From Syntrophaceae bacterium (GTDB taxonomy: Bacteria > Desulfobacterota > Syntrophia > Syntrophales > Smithellaceae), in assembly GCA_018056765.1 (NCBI GenBank), contig JAGPFA010000006.1, forward strand, positions 1 through 64,000: a stretch of DNA of 64,000 nucleotides, in the 5' to 3' direction. Position 1 is the first letter of the stretch. Each line of letters begins with the position of its first letter. A program made the position numbers and the translations under genes. This document shows, piece by piece, positions 33,431-41,211 of this stretch. The notes under the pieces were generated by a model. The model saw only the letters and a list, made by a program, of their open reading frames with translations. It had not been told where the DNA came from and did not search any database.

Positions 33431-35776
33431 ATGTCTCATATAGAACAAAGGCCGCATTGTATGTTGAGTTCTTATAAAAGTATTATAAATCAGATCGGCA
33501 ACACCCCGCTGGTGGAGATCACCAGGCTCAATCCCAACAAAAATGTTCGGATTTTGGCCAAGCTCGAGTCGGCAAATCCCGGCGGTTCTATAAAGGATCG
33601 TACAGCACTGTTTATGATTGAGAACGCCGAAAAAAGGGGTGAACTTGATCGCAGCAAGACAATCCTTGAGGCGACCAGCGGCAATACGGGCATTGGTCTG
33701 GCCATGATTGCCGCGGCCAAAGGTTACAGACTGTGTCTGACTATGTCTGAGGCGGCCAGTGAAGAGCGGAAAAAAATCCTGCGGGCCTTCGGCGCGGAGC
33801 TACATTTTACCCCGGCAGCGCTCGGCACGGACGGTGCCATCGAAGTGGCCTACCGGATGCTGCGTGAAAACCCGGACAAGTATTTCGGCACGGATCAGTT
33901 CAATAATGAAGACAATATTGCCGCTCATTACTACGGCACGGCCCGTGAAATATGGGAGCAGACCGCCGGCCAGGTCAACATGGTTGTCGCTACGCTCGGG
34001 ACCACCGGGACGGCCATGGGTATCTCCAAAAGACTCAAGGAACTAAGCGGGCAGATCCGCATCATCGGTGTTGAGCCTTATCTGCAGCACAGGATTCAGG
34101 GGCTGAAAAATATGCGTGAATCCTACCGTCCGGGGATCTTTGACAAAAACTGTCTCGATGAAAAGGTGAATATCCTCGACGAGGACGCTTTCGAGACGGC
34201 CCGCCGGCTGGCACGCGAAGAAGGCATTCTGGCGGGGATGAGTTCCGGCGCGGCCATGTTTGTTGCCGCGGCAAAAGCCCGTGAGATGGAAGAAGGGCTG
34301 ATCGTGGTTATTTTCCCGGACAGCGGCGAGCGATACTTGAGTACTCCCCTGTTTGCTGTAAAAGAGGACCTTGCGGCGCTTGCTGTCTATAATGTTCTCA
34401 AACGTAAGAAAGTACCGTTCAAGCCGCTGCAGGCGACGCAAGTGTCCCTGCGCACATGCGGGCCGACCGTGCACGATGCGCCGCACCTGGGTAATTACCG
34501 GCGGTTGGTCGTATCGGATATTTTAAGCCGCTACCTGTCGGCGAAAGGCTACCAGGTCAAGCATGTAATTGACGTTGTAGATTTTTCCGACAAGTCTGTG
34601 CGCGGTTCGGAAAAGGCGGGAATGGACCTGGCCGATTATACCGACAAATACCTGCGTGTTTTTTTGGACGATGTCCTGTTTTTGAGTATTCGTGAGGATA
34701 ATATTTATGTTAAGGCCTCTGAAAATATCGACTTCATGCTCAAGATCGTCGAAAAGCTCGTTGACCGTGGTTATGCATACGAAAAGCTTCGTTCTGTGTA
34801 TTTTGATATTTCCAAGCTGGCCGACTATGGCGCGGTCTCCAATGTAGATTTGAAAAAGACGCGGCGGGGGAAATCCGTCGATCTGGACGATTACGAAAAA
34901 GACAGTCCGGCTGATTTCGCTCTGTTGAAAAGGATCGGTTTGGGCGAGCTCAAAAGGGGCATATATTATAAAACAAAATGGGGCAATGTCAGGCCGGGCT
35001 GGCATCTGGAATGTGCGGCGATTTCTCAAAAGCATCTGGGGACGGCCTATGATATTCACATCAGCGGGGCGGATGAAATCTTCCCCCATTGCGAGAACAT
35101 GGTCGCGATGAACAGGGCATCTTTCGGCCACAGCGGCGCCTCATACTGGATGAGCGCGGAACTGATTATGGTGGAAGGGCGCAAAATGTCCCGTTCTCTC
35201 AATAATGCGGTGACGATCGAAGATCTGAAAAAAAACGGTTACAGCGGCCGGGATATCCGCTTTTTCCTGCTTGGGGTTAATTACCGTAAACCGATAACCT
35301 ATTCACCGGAAGCACTTAAGGCGGCAAAAAACACTTTGAGAAAAATTGACACGTTTATCTGTCGGCTTGGAGCGTTGACCGACGGAGGGCAGGGTTTTCC
35401 CGATACGGACCAGCTCATTTATAATCTCCATCACGATTTTGAAAACGCACTGGATGACGACCTGAACATGTCCGGTGCCCTGGCTGCCCTGTTTGAGTTT
35501 ATCGGCCACCTCAATGTGCCTTTGACGGAAAACAAAATCAGCCGGACGGATGCCGTAAAGATTACCAAAGCGCTGGAGAAAATAAACAATATCCTTGCTG
35601 TAATGAGCTTTGAAACCAAAAGCCTCCATCAGGAGATTGCCGAGCTGGTTGAAAGAAGACAACAGGCAAGAGCGGCACGCCTCTGGGACGAGGCCGACAG
35701 AATCAGGCATAAGCTGTCTTTGTCGGGAGTGGAAGTGTTCGATAGTCCGCAGGGGACAATATGGCGTTTTAAATAG
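33431..35776 (+). CDS. Fused cysteine synthase (CysM-type) and cysteinyl-tRNA synthetase
   Basis: One 781-aa chain would make cysteine and load it on tRNA-Cys. Residues 1-310 are a PLP cysteine synthase: GGSIKDR with the Schiff-base Lys55, TSGNTG (82-87), the CysM-like TLGTTGTAMG, and PDSGERYLST. Residues about 335-781 are a full-length CysRS: CGPTVHDAPHLGN (343-355; HIGH-like), RPGWHLEC with zinc ligand Cys528, ADEIFPHCENM, KMSRS (585-589), and the CysRS-type C-terminus (EADRIR, PQGTIW). Zinc ligands in E. coli CysRS are Cys28, Cys209, His234, Glu238; here Cys343, Cys528 and His553 are kept, while Glu238 is Met557. The true start may be the ATG at 33461, which has AAAGG upstream. There is no stop between the halves. 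Confidence 0.9.
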   Translation: MSHIEQRPHCMLSSYKSIINQIGNTPLVEITRLNPNKNVRILAKLESANPGGSIKDRTALFMIENAEKRGELDRSKTILEATSGNTGIGLAMIAAAKGYRLCLTMSEAASEERKKILRAFGAELHFTPAALGTDGAIEVAYRMLRENPDKYFGTDQFNNEDNIAAHYYGTAREIWEQTAGQVNMVVATLGTTGTAMGISKRLKELSGQIRIIGVEPYLQHRIQGLKNMRESYRPGIFDKNCLDEKVNILDEDAFETARRLAREEGILAGMSSGAAMFVAAAKAREMEEGLIVVIFPDSGERYLSTPLFAVKEDLAALAVYNVLKRKKVPFKPLQATQVSLRTCGPTVHDAPHLGNYRRLVVSDILSRYLSAKGYQVKHVIDVVDFSDKSVRGSEKAGMDLADYTDKYLRVFLDDVLFLSIREDNIYVKASENIDFMLKIVEKLVDRGYAYEKLRSVYFDISKLADYGAVSNVDLKKTRRGKSVDLDDYEKDSPADFALLKRIGLGELKRGIYYKTKWGNVRPGWHLECAAISQKHLGTAYDIHISGADEIFPHCENMVAMNRASFGHSGASYWMSAELIMVEGRKMSRSLNNAVTIEDLKKNGYSGRDIRFFLLGVNYRKPITYSPEALKAAKNTLRKIDTFICRLGALTDGGQGFPDTDQLIYNLHHDFENALDDDLNMSGALAALFEFIGHLNVPLTENKISRTDAVKITKALEKINNILAVMSFETKSLHQEIAELVERRQQARAARLWDEADRIRHKLSLSGVEVFDSPQGTIWRFK

Positions 35777-35786
35777 GAATGGCCAA

Positions 35787-36611
35787 ATGAGAAAAATAAG
35801 AAAGTCAGTTATCGCCGGATCCTGGTATCCGGGGAATCCTTCCGTTCTGAGAGACGACATCGGCCTGTATCTGCAAAGAGTTCCGGATAGACAAATCCCC
35901 GGTGAGGTCATCGGCCTGATTGTGCCTCATGCCGGGTACATGTATTCCGGGCAGGTGGCGGCGTATGCCTATAAACTTGTGCATGACAACAAATACGATG
36001 TTGTAATACTTATCGGGCCGAGTCACAGGGTTGCTTTTCGCGGTGTTTCCGTATATAGTCAGGGAGGATACGAAACCCCATTGGGCGTCGTTCCTGTTGA
36101 TGAGCTTCTGGCCGCTGAAATGATGAATGCAACCGATATTATTGTGGATTATCCCCCTGCACATCAACGGGAGCATTCTTTGGAAATTCAGCTTCCCTTC
36201 CTGCAAGTGGTGTTGGGCGAGTTCAGTTTCATCCCGCTGGTGATGGGAGAGCAAAGCAGGGCAGTCTGTCGCAAACTTGCCTCGGCAATACATCAGGTGT
36301 CCCGGAACAGACGTGTACTGCTTGTGGCCAGCACAGATCTGTCGCATTTCTACGAAGATAAACGAGCCAGACTGATCGATGCCGTAGTACTCGACAGTAT
36401 TCGAAAAAATGACGCAGACGGACTGATGAAGAGCCTTGACGAGGAAAAAGCCGAAGCCTGCGGAGGAGGGCCGATGGTTGCGATGATGCTGGCCGCCAAT
36501 TTATTGGGCGCCGGCCATTCCGAGCTTCTCCAATATGCCAATTCCGGTGATATTACAGGAGATAAGAGTTCGGTTGTCGGTTATGCATCTGCAGTAATAT
36601 ACAGGGTATAA
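35787..36611 (+). CDS. amrB: AmmeMemoRadiSam system protein B (MEMO1 family)
   Basis: The start at 35787, with AGGA nine bases upstream, gives a 274-aa protein beginning RKSVIAGSWYPG. The open frame further 5' runs inside the preceding gene. Hallmarks are PHAGYMYSGQVA, GPSHR, EHSLEIQLPFLQ and the STDLSHF site, the metal-coordinating His set of MEMO proteins. The radical SAM partner (amrS) is not in the window, and the function is not established. It is followed 22 bases later by amrA. Confidence 0.92.
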   Translation: MRKIRKSVIAGSWYPGNPSVLRDDIGLYLQRVPDRQIPGEVIGLIVPHAGYMYSGQVAAYAYKLVHDNKYDVVILIGPSHRVAFRGVSVYSQGGYETPLGVVPVDELLAAEMMNATDIIVDYPPAHQREHSLEIQLPFLQVVLGEFSFIPLVMGEQSRAVCRKLASAIHQVSRNRRVLLVASTDLSHFYEDKRARLIDAVVLDSIRKNDADGLMKSLDEEKAEACGGGPMVAMMLAANLLGAGHSELLQYANSGDITGDKSSVVGYASAVIYRV

Positions 36612-36633
36612 AAATTTAAAACAAAGAGGGAAA

Positions 36634-37182
36634 ATGGAACTTACACAATCGGATAAGAAAGCACTTTTGGAAATTGCCAAAAAAGCAATTATGGCCAAGG
36701 CGGGCATCAGGGAGATTGCCAAACCGGCAATGGATCTACCTGTTTTCAAAGAAAAGAGAGGCGTTTTTGTCACGCTGAAAAAACGGGGACATTTACGCGG
36801 ATGCATCGGTTACATCAAGGCCGTCAAACCTCTGGCAGATACGGTTCAGGAAATGGCTGTCGCCGCCGCTTTTCACGACCCCCGGTTCCCCTCGCTCAAA
36901 AATGAAGAAATTAAAGATTTGAGTCTTGAAATATCCGTCCTGAGTCCACTTACCAGAGTTTCTGATGTCAGCGAAATTGAGATTGGCCGGCACGGCCTGT
37001 TTATTGTGCGCGGGCATAATTCAGGTCTGCTTTTGCCTCAGGTGGCTATCGAATACGGTTGGGACAAAGAAACATTTCTGAAAGAAACATGCCACAAAGC
37101 GGGGCTTCCTTCACGGGCGTGGAAAGAAAAGGGAACGGAGATATATGTTTTTTCTGCGGATTATTTCAGTGATAAAGAGTAG
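36634..37182 (+). CDS. amrA: AmmeMemoRadiSam system protein A (AMMECR1 family)
   Basis: 182 aa, function unknown. GVFVTLKKRGHLRGCIGY is the AMMECR1 core with its conserved Cys-Ile-Gly; LSLEISVLSPL and LLPQVAIEYGWDKETFL follow. Partner of amrB by position and in known AmrA-AmrB-AmrS sets. The radical SAM gene expected nearby is absent; a tRNA cluster follows. Confidence 0.93.
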   Translation: MELTQSDKKALLEIAKKAIMAKAGIREIAKPAMDLPVFKEKRGVFVTLKKRGHLRGCIGYIKAVKPLADTVQEMAVAAAFHDPRFPSLKNEEIKDLSLEISVLSPLTRVSDVSEIEIGRHGLFIVRGHNSGLLLPQVAIEYGWDKETFLKETCHKAGLPSRAWKEKGTEIYVFSADYFSDKE

Positions 37183-37236
37183 TCTTCATTTTTGTGCCAT
37201 CGTTTAATATTTTTTGAAGTAAATATAAAAATTTAC

Positions 37237-37265
37237 TTGACAAAAGCGCCTTTAAAATTTAAAGA
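37237..37265 (+). promoter_or_regulatory. Predicted promoter of the tRNA-rpmG-secE cluster
   Basis: TTGACA (37237-37242), a 17-base spacer and TAAAGA (37260-37265) lie 87 bases before tRNA-Thr. The 168-base gap after amrA contains no gene. Confidence 0.6.
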
Positions 37266-37351
37266 CTGCAATTCGCACGAATCAGTGCCGCAGCTTTTTT
37301 GCGCTTAAATTAAAACTGATGAGCTGCGATTTTGTTGAAAATAAGAGTTTT

Positions 37352-37427
37352 GCTGGCGTAGCTCAATCGGCAGAGCAGCTGATTTGTAATCAGCAGGTTG
37401 CGGGTTCAAGTCCCATCGCCAGCTCCA
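37352..37427 (+). tRNA. tRNA-Thr (TGT)
   Basis: 76 bases with encoded CCA. Anticodon stem GCTGA/TCAGC holds the loop TTTGTAA, anticodon TGT. Acceptor GCTGGCG/CGCCAGC. First of the conserved Thr-Tyr-Gly-Thr set. Confidence 0.97.
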
Positions 37428-37442
37428 GATGAGTATGACAAC

Positions 37443-37527
37443 GGAGGGGTTCCCGAGCGGCCAAAGGGAGCAGACTGTAAATCTGCCGGCGGAGCCTACG
37501 GAGGTTCGAATCCTCCCCCCTCCACCA
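37443..37527 (+). tRNA. tRNA-Tyr (GTA)
   Basis: 85 bases with a long variable arm and encoded CCA. Anticodon loop CTGTAAA, anticodon GTA. Acceptor GGAGGGG/CCCCTCC. Confidence 0.97.
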
Positions 37528-37549
37528 TATGCTTTTTATAGACGGATAA

Positions 37550-37625
37550 GCGGGAGTAGCTCAGGGGCTAGAGCGTCAGCCTTCCAAGCTGAGGGTCGCG
37601 GGTTCGAATCCCGTTTCCCGCTCCA
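37550..37625 (+). tRNA. tRNA-Gly (TCC)
   Basis: 76 bases with encoded CCA. Anticodon loop CTTCCAA, anticodon TCC. Acceptor GCGGGAG/TTCCCGC with one G-T pair. Confidence 0.97.
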
Positions 37626-37667
37626 GTTTATTACTTTCGGGCCCGGACCTGCATTTTTTTGTTTTGT

Positions 37668-37743
37668 GCCCACGTAGCTCAGTCGGTAGAGCACATCCTT
37701 GGTAAGGATGAGGTCACCAGTTCAATCCTGGTCGTGGGCTCCA
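37668..37743 (+). tRNA. tRNA-Thr (GGT)
   Basis: 76 bases with encoded CCA. Anticodon loop TTGGTAA, anticodon GGT. Acceptor GCCCACG/CGTGGGC. In many proteobacteria tufB follows this tRNA; here rpmG does. Confidence 0.97.
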
Positions 37744-37756
37744 GTTAAGGAGAATT

Positions 37757-37906
37757 ATGAGAAACAATATTATTTTAGCCTGTACGGAATGTAAACAGCG
37801 CAATTACACAACGACCAAAAACAAGCGCACGATGCAAAACCGCCTGGAAATAAAGAAATATTGCAAGTTTTGCCGCGGGCACAAGCTGCACAGGGAGACA
37901 AAGTAG
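37757..37906 (+). CDS. rpmG: 50S ribosomal protein L33, zinc-binding type
   Basis: Large-subunit protein of 49 aa starting [17 protein letters not shown], with a second pair CKFCRGH: the four-Cys zinc form of L33. AAGGAG precedes the ATG. It sits between tRNA-Thr and tRNA-Trp and is transcribed with them. The position is often taken by tufB in gammaproteobacteria. Confidence 0.96.
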   Translation: MRNNIILACTECKQRNYTTTKNKRTMQNRLEIKKYCKFCRGHKLHRETK

Positions 37907-37921
37907 CCAAAAGTGATGTAA

Positions 37922-37998
37922 AGGCCAGTAGCTCTAATGGATAGAGCGCCGGACTCCAAATCCGGATGCTGGGGGTTCGAGTCCCTCCTGGCCTGCCA
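37922..37998 (+). tRNA. tRNA-Trp (CCA)
   Basis: 77 bases with encoded 3' CCA. Anticodon stem CCGGA/TCCGG holds CTCCAAA, anticodon CCA. Acceptor AGGCCAG/CTGGCCT. It precedes secE, a common arrangement. Confidence 0.97.
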
Positions 37999-38024
37999 TC
38001 TTATCAGTAAAAAGAGCCGATGAT

Positions 38025-38228
38025 ATGGAAAAAATAAAGCAAATTGTAAACAGAGCCCTGCAGTTTCTTACACAGGCCAGGGCAGAGCTGAAAAAGGTGA
38101 CCTGGCCGACGCGCAAGCAAACACTGGCCTCGACGGCGGTGGTGATGGTGGTTGTTTTAATTGTCGCTGTCTATCTGGGAGTTGTTGATTTTATACTGGC
38201 GAAAGCAGTCAAGGCAATTCTGGGTTAA
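38025..38228 (+). CDS. secE: Preprotein translocase subunit SecE
   Basis: Clamp subunit of SecYEG. The 67-aa protein is the short single-helix form: an amphipathic ARAELKKVTWPTRKQ stretch, with the family W-P, then one membrane helix near residues 40-60. It lies 3 bases before nusG. Confidence 0.96.
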   Translation: MEKIKQIVNRALQFLTQARAELKKVTWPTRKQTLASTAVVMVVVLIVAVYLGVVDFILAKAVKAILG

Positions 38229-38231
38229 ATC

Positions 38232-38762
38232 ATGGCTTTTAAATGGTACGTCGTACATACTTATTCCGGGTTTGAAAACAGGGTCAAAGCAAGCCTGCTG
38301 GAGAGAATCGAGCTGGCCGGGGCGCAGCAGTATTTCTCCGATATTCTCATTCCGGAGGAAGACGTAGTAGAGCTGGTGTCCGGAGAAAAGAAAACATCCA
38401 AGCGCAAGTTTTTTCCCGGATACATTCTTGTGCGGATGGAAATGAATGACGACAACTGGCATATAGTTAAAAACACTCCGAAAGTTACCGGCTTCATCGG
38501 CAGCAAGGAAAAACCGTCGCCGATTCCGGACAAAGATGTTGAAAACCTCAAAATCAGGATCGATGAAGGGACGCTCAAGCCCAAACCCAAATTTAAATTC
38601 GACGTCGGTGATCACGTGAAAATTATCGACGGCCCCTTCACTAATTTCGACGGCGTAATTGATGAAGTGCGGCCGGAAAAAAGTAAACTTCGGGTTATTG
38701 TGAGTATTTTCGGTCGGCCGACACCTGTGGAGCTGGATTTTATTCAGGTTACCCAGGGGTAG
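38232..38762 (+). CDS. nusG: Transcription termination/antitermination factor NusG
   Basis: Binds RNA polymerase and Rho or ribosomal S10. The 176-aa protein has the NGN domain start [23 protein letters not shown], and a C-terminal KOW domain with [11 protein letters not shown]. Normal length and start. Confidence 0.97.
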   Translation: MAFKWYVVHTYSGFENRVKASLLERIELAGAQQYFSDILIPEEDVVELVSGEKKTSKRKFFPGYILVRMEMNDDNWHIVKNTPKVTGFIGSKEKPSPIPDKDVENLKIRIDEGTLKPKPKFKFDVGDHVKIIDGPFTNFDGVIDEVRPEKSKLRVIVSIFGRPTPVELDFIQVTQG

Positions 38763-38826
38763 TAAAGATTAATGTTTTCAAGGCGTGCGATTCGGCCTAA
38801 AAAATTTTTAGAGCAGGTGATTTCAT

Positions 38827-39252
38827 ATGGCAAAGAAAGTTATCGCGAATATTAAATTACAAATCAAGGCGGGCAAGGCGACTCCTTCGCCTCCGATCGG
38901 GCCGGCACTCGGCCAGCACGGAGTCAATATCATGGAGTTTTGCAAAGCGTATAACGCGATGACGCAAAATCAGGAAGGCATGGTCGTGCCGGTGGTGATT
39001 ACAGTCTATGCCGATCGTTCCTTCACGTTTATTACCAAAACGCCGCCCGCGTCCGTATTACTCAAACAAGCGGCCAAGATTGCCAAAGGTGCTGCAGACC
39101 CGAAGAGGGATAAGGTGGGTTCAGTCACAGCCAGGCAGATTAAGGACATTGCGCAATTGAAATTCAACGATCTCAATGCCGTCGACATTGAAGGCGCCAT
39201 CCGGATTGTTGCCGGTACGGCAAAGTCCATGGGGATAGAAATAACAGGTTAA
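38827..39252 (+). CDS. rplK: 50S ribosomal protein L11
   Basis: 141 aa; part of the GTPase-associated centre. [29 protein letters not shown] at the start and [13 protein letters not shown] are the family's core. First gene of the L11-L1 pair, expected to be repressed by L1 in E. coli-like control. Confidence 0.98.
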   Translation: MAKKVIANIKLQIKAGKATPSPPIGPALGQHGVNIMEFCKAYNAMTQNQEGMVVPVVITVYADRSFTFITKTPPASVLLKQAAKIAKGAADPKRDKVGSVTARQIKDIAQLKFNDLNAVDIEGAIRIVAGTAKSMGIEITG

Positions 39253-39269
39253 TAAAACGAGGTCTTATC

Positions 39270-39971
39270 ATGTTAAGAAGAGGTAAACGCATTAGGGCGG
39301 CAAGGGCAAAAGTAGAGCCGACGAAACGCTACACGCTCAAGGAAGCTACAGAAATGGTTGTGGCAATGCCGGGAGCCAAGTTCGACGAGACGGTGGATGC
39401 TGCTGTGCGTCTGGGCGTTAATCCGGCTCATGCCGATCAGATGGTCCGCGGCAGTGTGGTGCTCCCGAACGGTTTAGGCAAGGCGGTGCGCGTGCTTGTT
39501 TTTGCCAAGGGCGAAAAAGAAAAAGAGGCGCTGGATGCCGGGGCGGATTTAGTCGGCAACGATGACGTCATTGAAAAAATTAAAGAGGGTTGGCTGGAAT
39601 TCGATCGGGTAATCGCCACTCCGGACATGATGGGAGCGGTCGGCAAGATCGCGAAAATTCTCGGCCCCCGCGGACTGATGCCCAATCCCAAAGTGGGAAC
39701 AGTGACCTTTGATGTTGCCGGGGCCGTAAAGGAACTTAAAGCAGGTAAAGTGGAATTCCGGGTGGAAAAAACCGGCATCGTGCATTCGCCGGTGGGGAAA
39801 GTTTCTTTCGGGCCGGAAAAATTGAGAGAAAACATTCATGCTCTTCTGGATGTGATTGTCAAGCTTAAACCCGCCTCCAGTAAGGGAACCTATATCAGGA
39901 GCATATCCATTTCCAGCACGATGGGTGCCGGGGTCAAGGTAGACCCCCTGGACATCAAGAGTGCCGGGTGA
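39270..39971 (+). CDS. rplA: 50S ribosomal protein L1
   Basis: 233 aa; forms the L1 stalk and in many bacteria represses the L11-L1 transcript. [32 protein letters not shown] and the final [16 protein letters not shown] stretch are diagnostic. 17 bases after rplK. Confidence 0.98.
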   Translation: MLRRGKRIRAARAKVEPTKRYTLKEATEMVVAMPGAKFDETVDAAVRLGVNPAHADQMVRGSVVLPNGLGKAVRVLVFAKGEKEKEALDAGADLVGNDDVIEKIKEGWLEFDRVIATPDMMGAVGKIAKILGPRGLMPNPKVGTVTFDVAGAVKELKAGKVEFRVEKTGIVHSPVGKVSFGPEKLRENIHALLDVIVKLKPASSKGTYIRSISISSTMGAGVKVDPLDIKSAG

Positions 39972-39984
39972 CGATAGAGGATAA

Positions 39985-40231
39985 TGGCGCGGGGAAAGGC
40001 CGGATGGACCTCCATGGCGCCCAAAAGGTAATTACATAGGTCGGAGACAGCAGGTACGGAAGTTTAAACGCCACATGGCCTGCCGAGACTCGTTAAGTAA
40101 AACAGTTACTTAAACCAGGTAATTTTTTTCCGGAAACGGGTAGCGGTATCAGGCGGATTAACCGTTTTCTTTTCCGTATGCGGCTGGATTTCAGGCCTCA
40201 GGTAAAATAACTAGGAAAGGAGGCTGACAGT
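39985..40231 (+). promoter_or_regulatory. L10 leader (rplJ-rplL mRNA leader) with possible attenuator
   Basis: The 260 bases between rplA and rplJ hold an L10-leader-like RNA: a GGTCGGAGACAGCAGGTAC stretch (40039-40057) whose GCAGG can pair with CCTGC at 40078-40083, the form bound by the L10-(L12)4 complex. Next come TTAAGTAA/TTACTTAA (40093-40113) before a T-rich stretch, and GAAACGGGT/ACCGTTTTC (40133-40169) followed by TTTT, both terminator-like. This points to feedback on rplJL and perhaps rpoBC by L10, with attenuation. Confidence 0.7.
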
Positions 40232-40756
40232 TTGGATCGAAAAACAAAAGAACAGATTGTGTCCGGGCTTCAGGAGAAGCTCAAACAGGCAAATCTGGGC
40301 GTTTTGACCAGCTTCAACGCGATGAAAGTTGAAAAAATGGAAGCCCTCAGAAATGCTCTGCGTAAAAACGACGCCGAATTGAAAGTGGTGAAAAATACAC
40401 TTTTGAATATTGCCGCCAAAGAAACGGATTTTCAGATTCTTGCCGAGCATTTTAAATGGCCTGTTGCCGTTGTTTTAAGCTACAAAGATCCGGTGGCACC
40501 GACCAAGGCACTAATTGACTTTGCCAAAAAAAATCCGGAACTGGAGATCAAAGTCGGTATTATTGACGGCAAGGTGCTTTCGAAGGCCGATATTGAGGCC
40601 CTGGCGGAATTGCCCAGCCGCGAAGTGCTCCTGGGTAAACTTGTTTCCGTCATGGCGGCTGTACCCACTTCATTTGTTTCAGTGCTCAGCGGCGTTCAGA
40701 GAAGCTTTGTTCAGGTGCTTGGTGCATACTGTGACAAGAAAAACACATTAAACTAA
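40232..40756 (+). CDS. rplJ: 50S ribosomal protein L10
   Basis: 174 aa; base of the L7/L12 stalk. TTG is taken as start since AAGGAGG lies about 9 bases upstream. [13 protein letters not shown], then [12 protein letters not shown] and the C-terminal helix to which L12 dimers bind. Downstream of the L10 leader. Confidence 0.97.
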   Translation: MDRKTKEQIVSGLQEKLKQANLGVLTSFNAMKVEKMEALRNALRKNDAELKVVKNTLLNIAAKETDFQILAEHFKWPVAVVLSYKDPVAPTKALIDFAKKNPELEIKVGIIDGKVLSKADIEALAELPSREVLLGKLVSVMAAVPTSFVSVLSGVQRSFVQVLGAYCDKKNTLN

Positions 40757-40785
40757 ATCAAATCACACCAAAGAGGAATGGAAAA

Positions 40786-41175
40786 ATGGCAGAAATAACA
40801 AAAGATGATGTTGTGAAATTTATTGAGAATATGACAGTGCTGGAGCTTTCCGCTCTGGTGAAGGAACTTGAAGAAAAATTCGGTGTTTCCGCCGCCGCTC
40901 CCGTTGTGGCAGCTGTCGCGGCACCGGGTGCGGCCGCGGGCGCTGCAGCCGCCGCTGAAGAAAAGACCGAGTTTGACGTCATTCTGACCGGTTTCGGGGC
41001 GGAAAAGATTCAGGTGATCAAAGTAGTGCGCGCCATCACCGGGCTGGGCCTGAAGGAGGCCAAGGATCTGGTGGAAGGAGTGCCCAAACCCATCAAAGAA
41101 GCGGCTTCCAAGGATGAAGCGGCCGATATCAAAAAGAAAATTGAGGAAGTGGGCGGCACCGTCGAGATTAAGTAA
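40786..41175 (+). CDS. rplL: 50S ribosomal protein L7/L12
   Basis: 129 aa; stalk protein that recruits translation GTPases. N-terminal dimer domain, Ala/Gly/Pro hinge, and C-terminal domain with [24 protein letters not shown]. 29 bases after rplJ. Confidence 0.98.
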   Translation: MAEITKDDVVKFIENMTVLELSALVKELEEKFGVSAAAPVVAAVAAPGAAAGAAAAAEEKTEFDVILTGFGAEKIQVIKVVRAITGLGLKEAKDLVEGVPKPIKEAASKDEAADIKKKIEEVGGTVEIK

Positions 41176-41211
41176 AGTAATCTCTTATTTTTTGAGCATG
41201 ATAAGGAAAAT

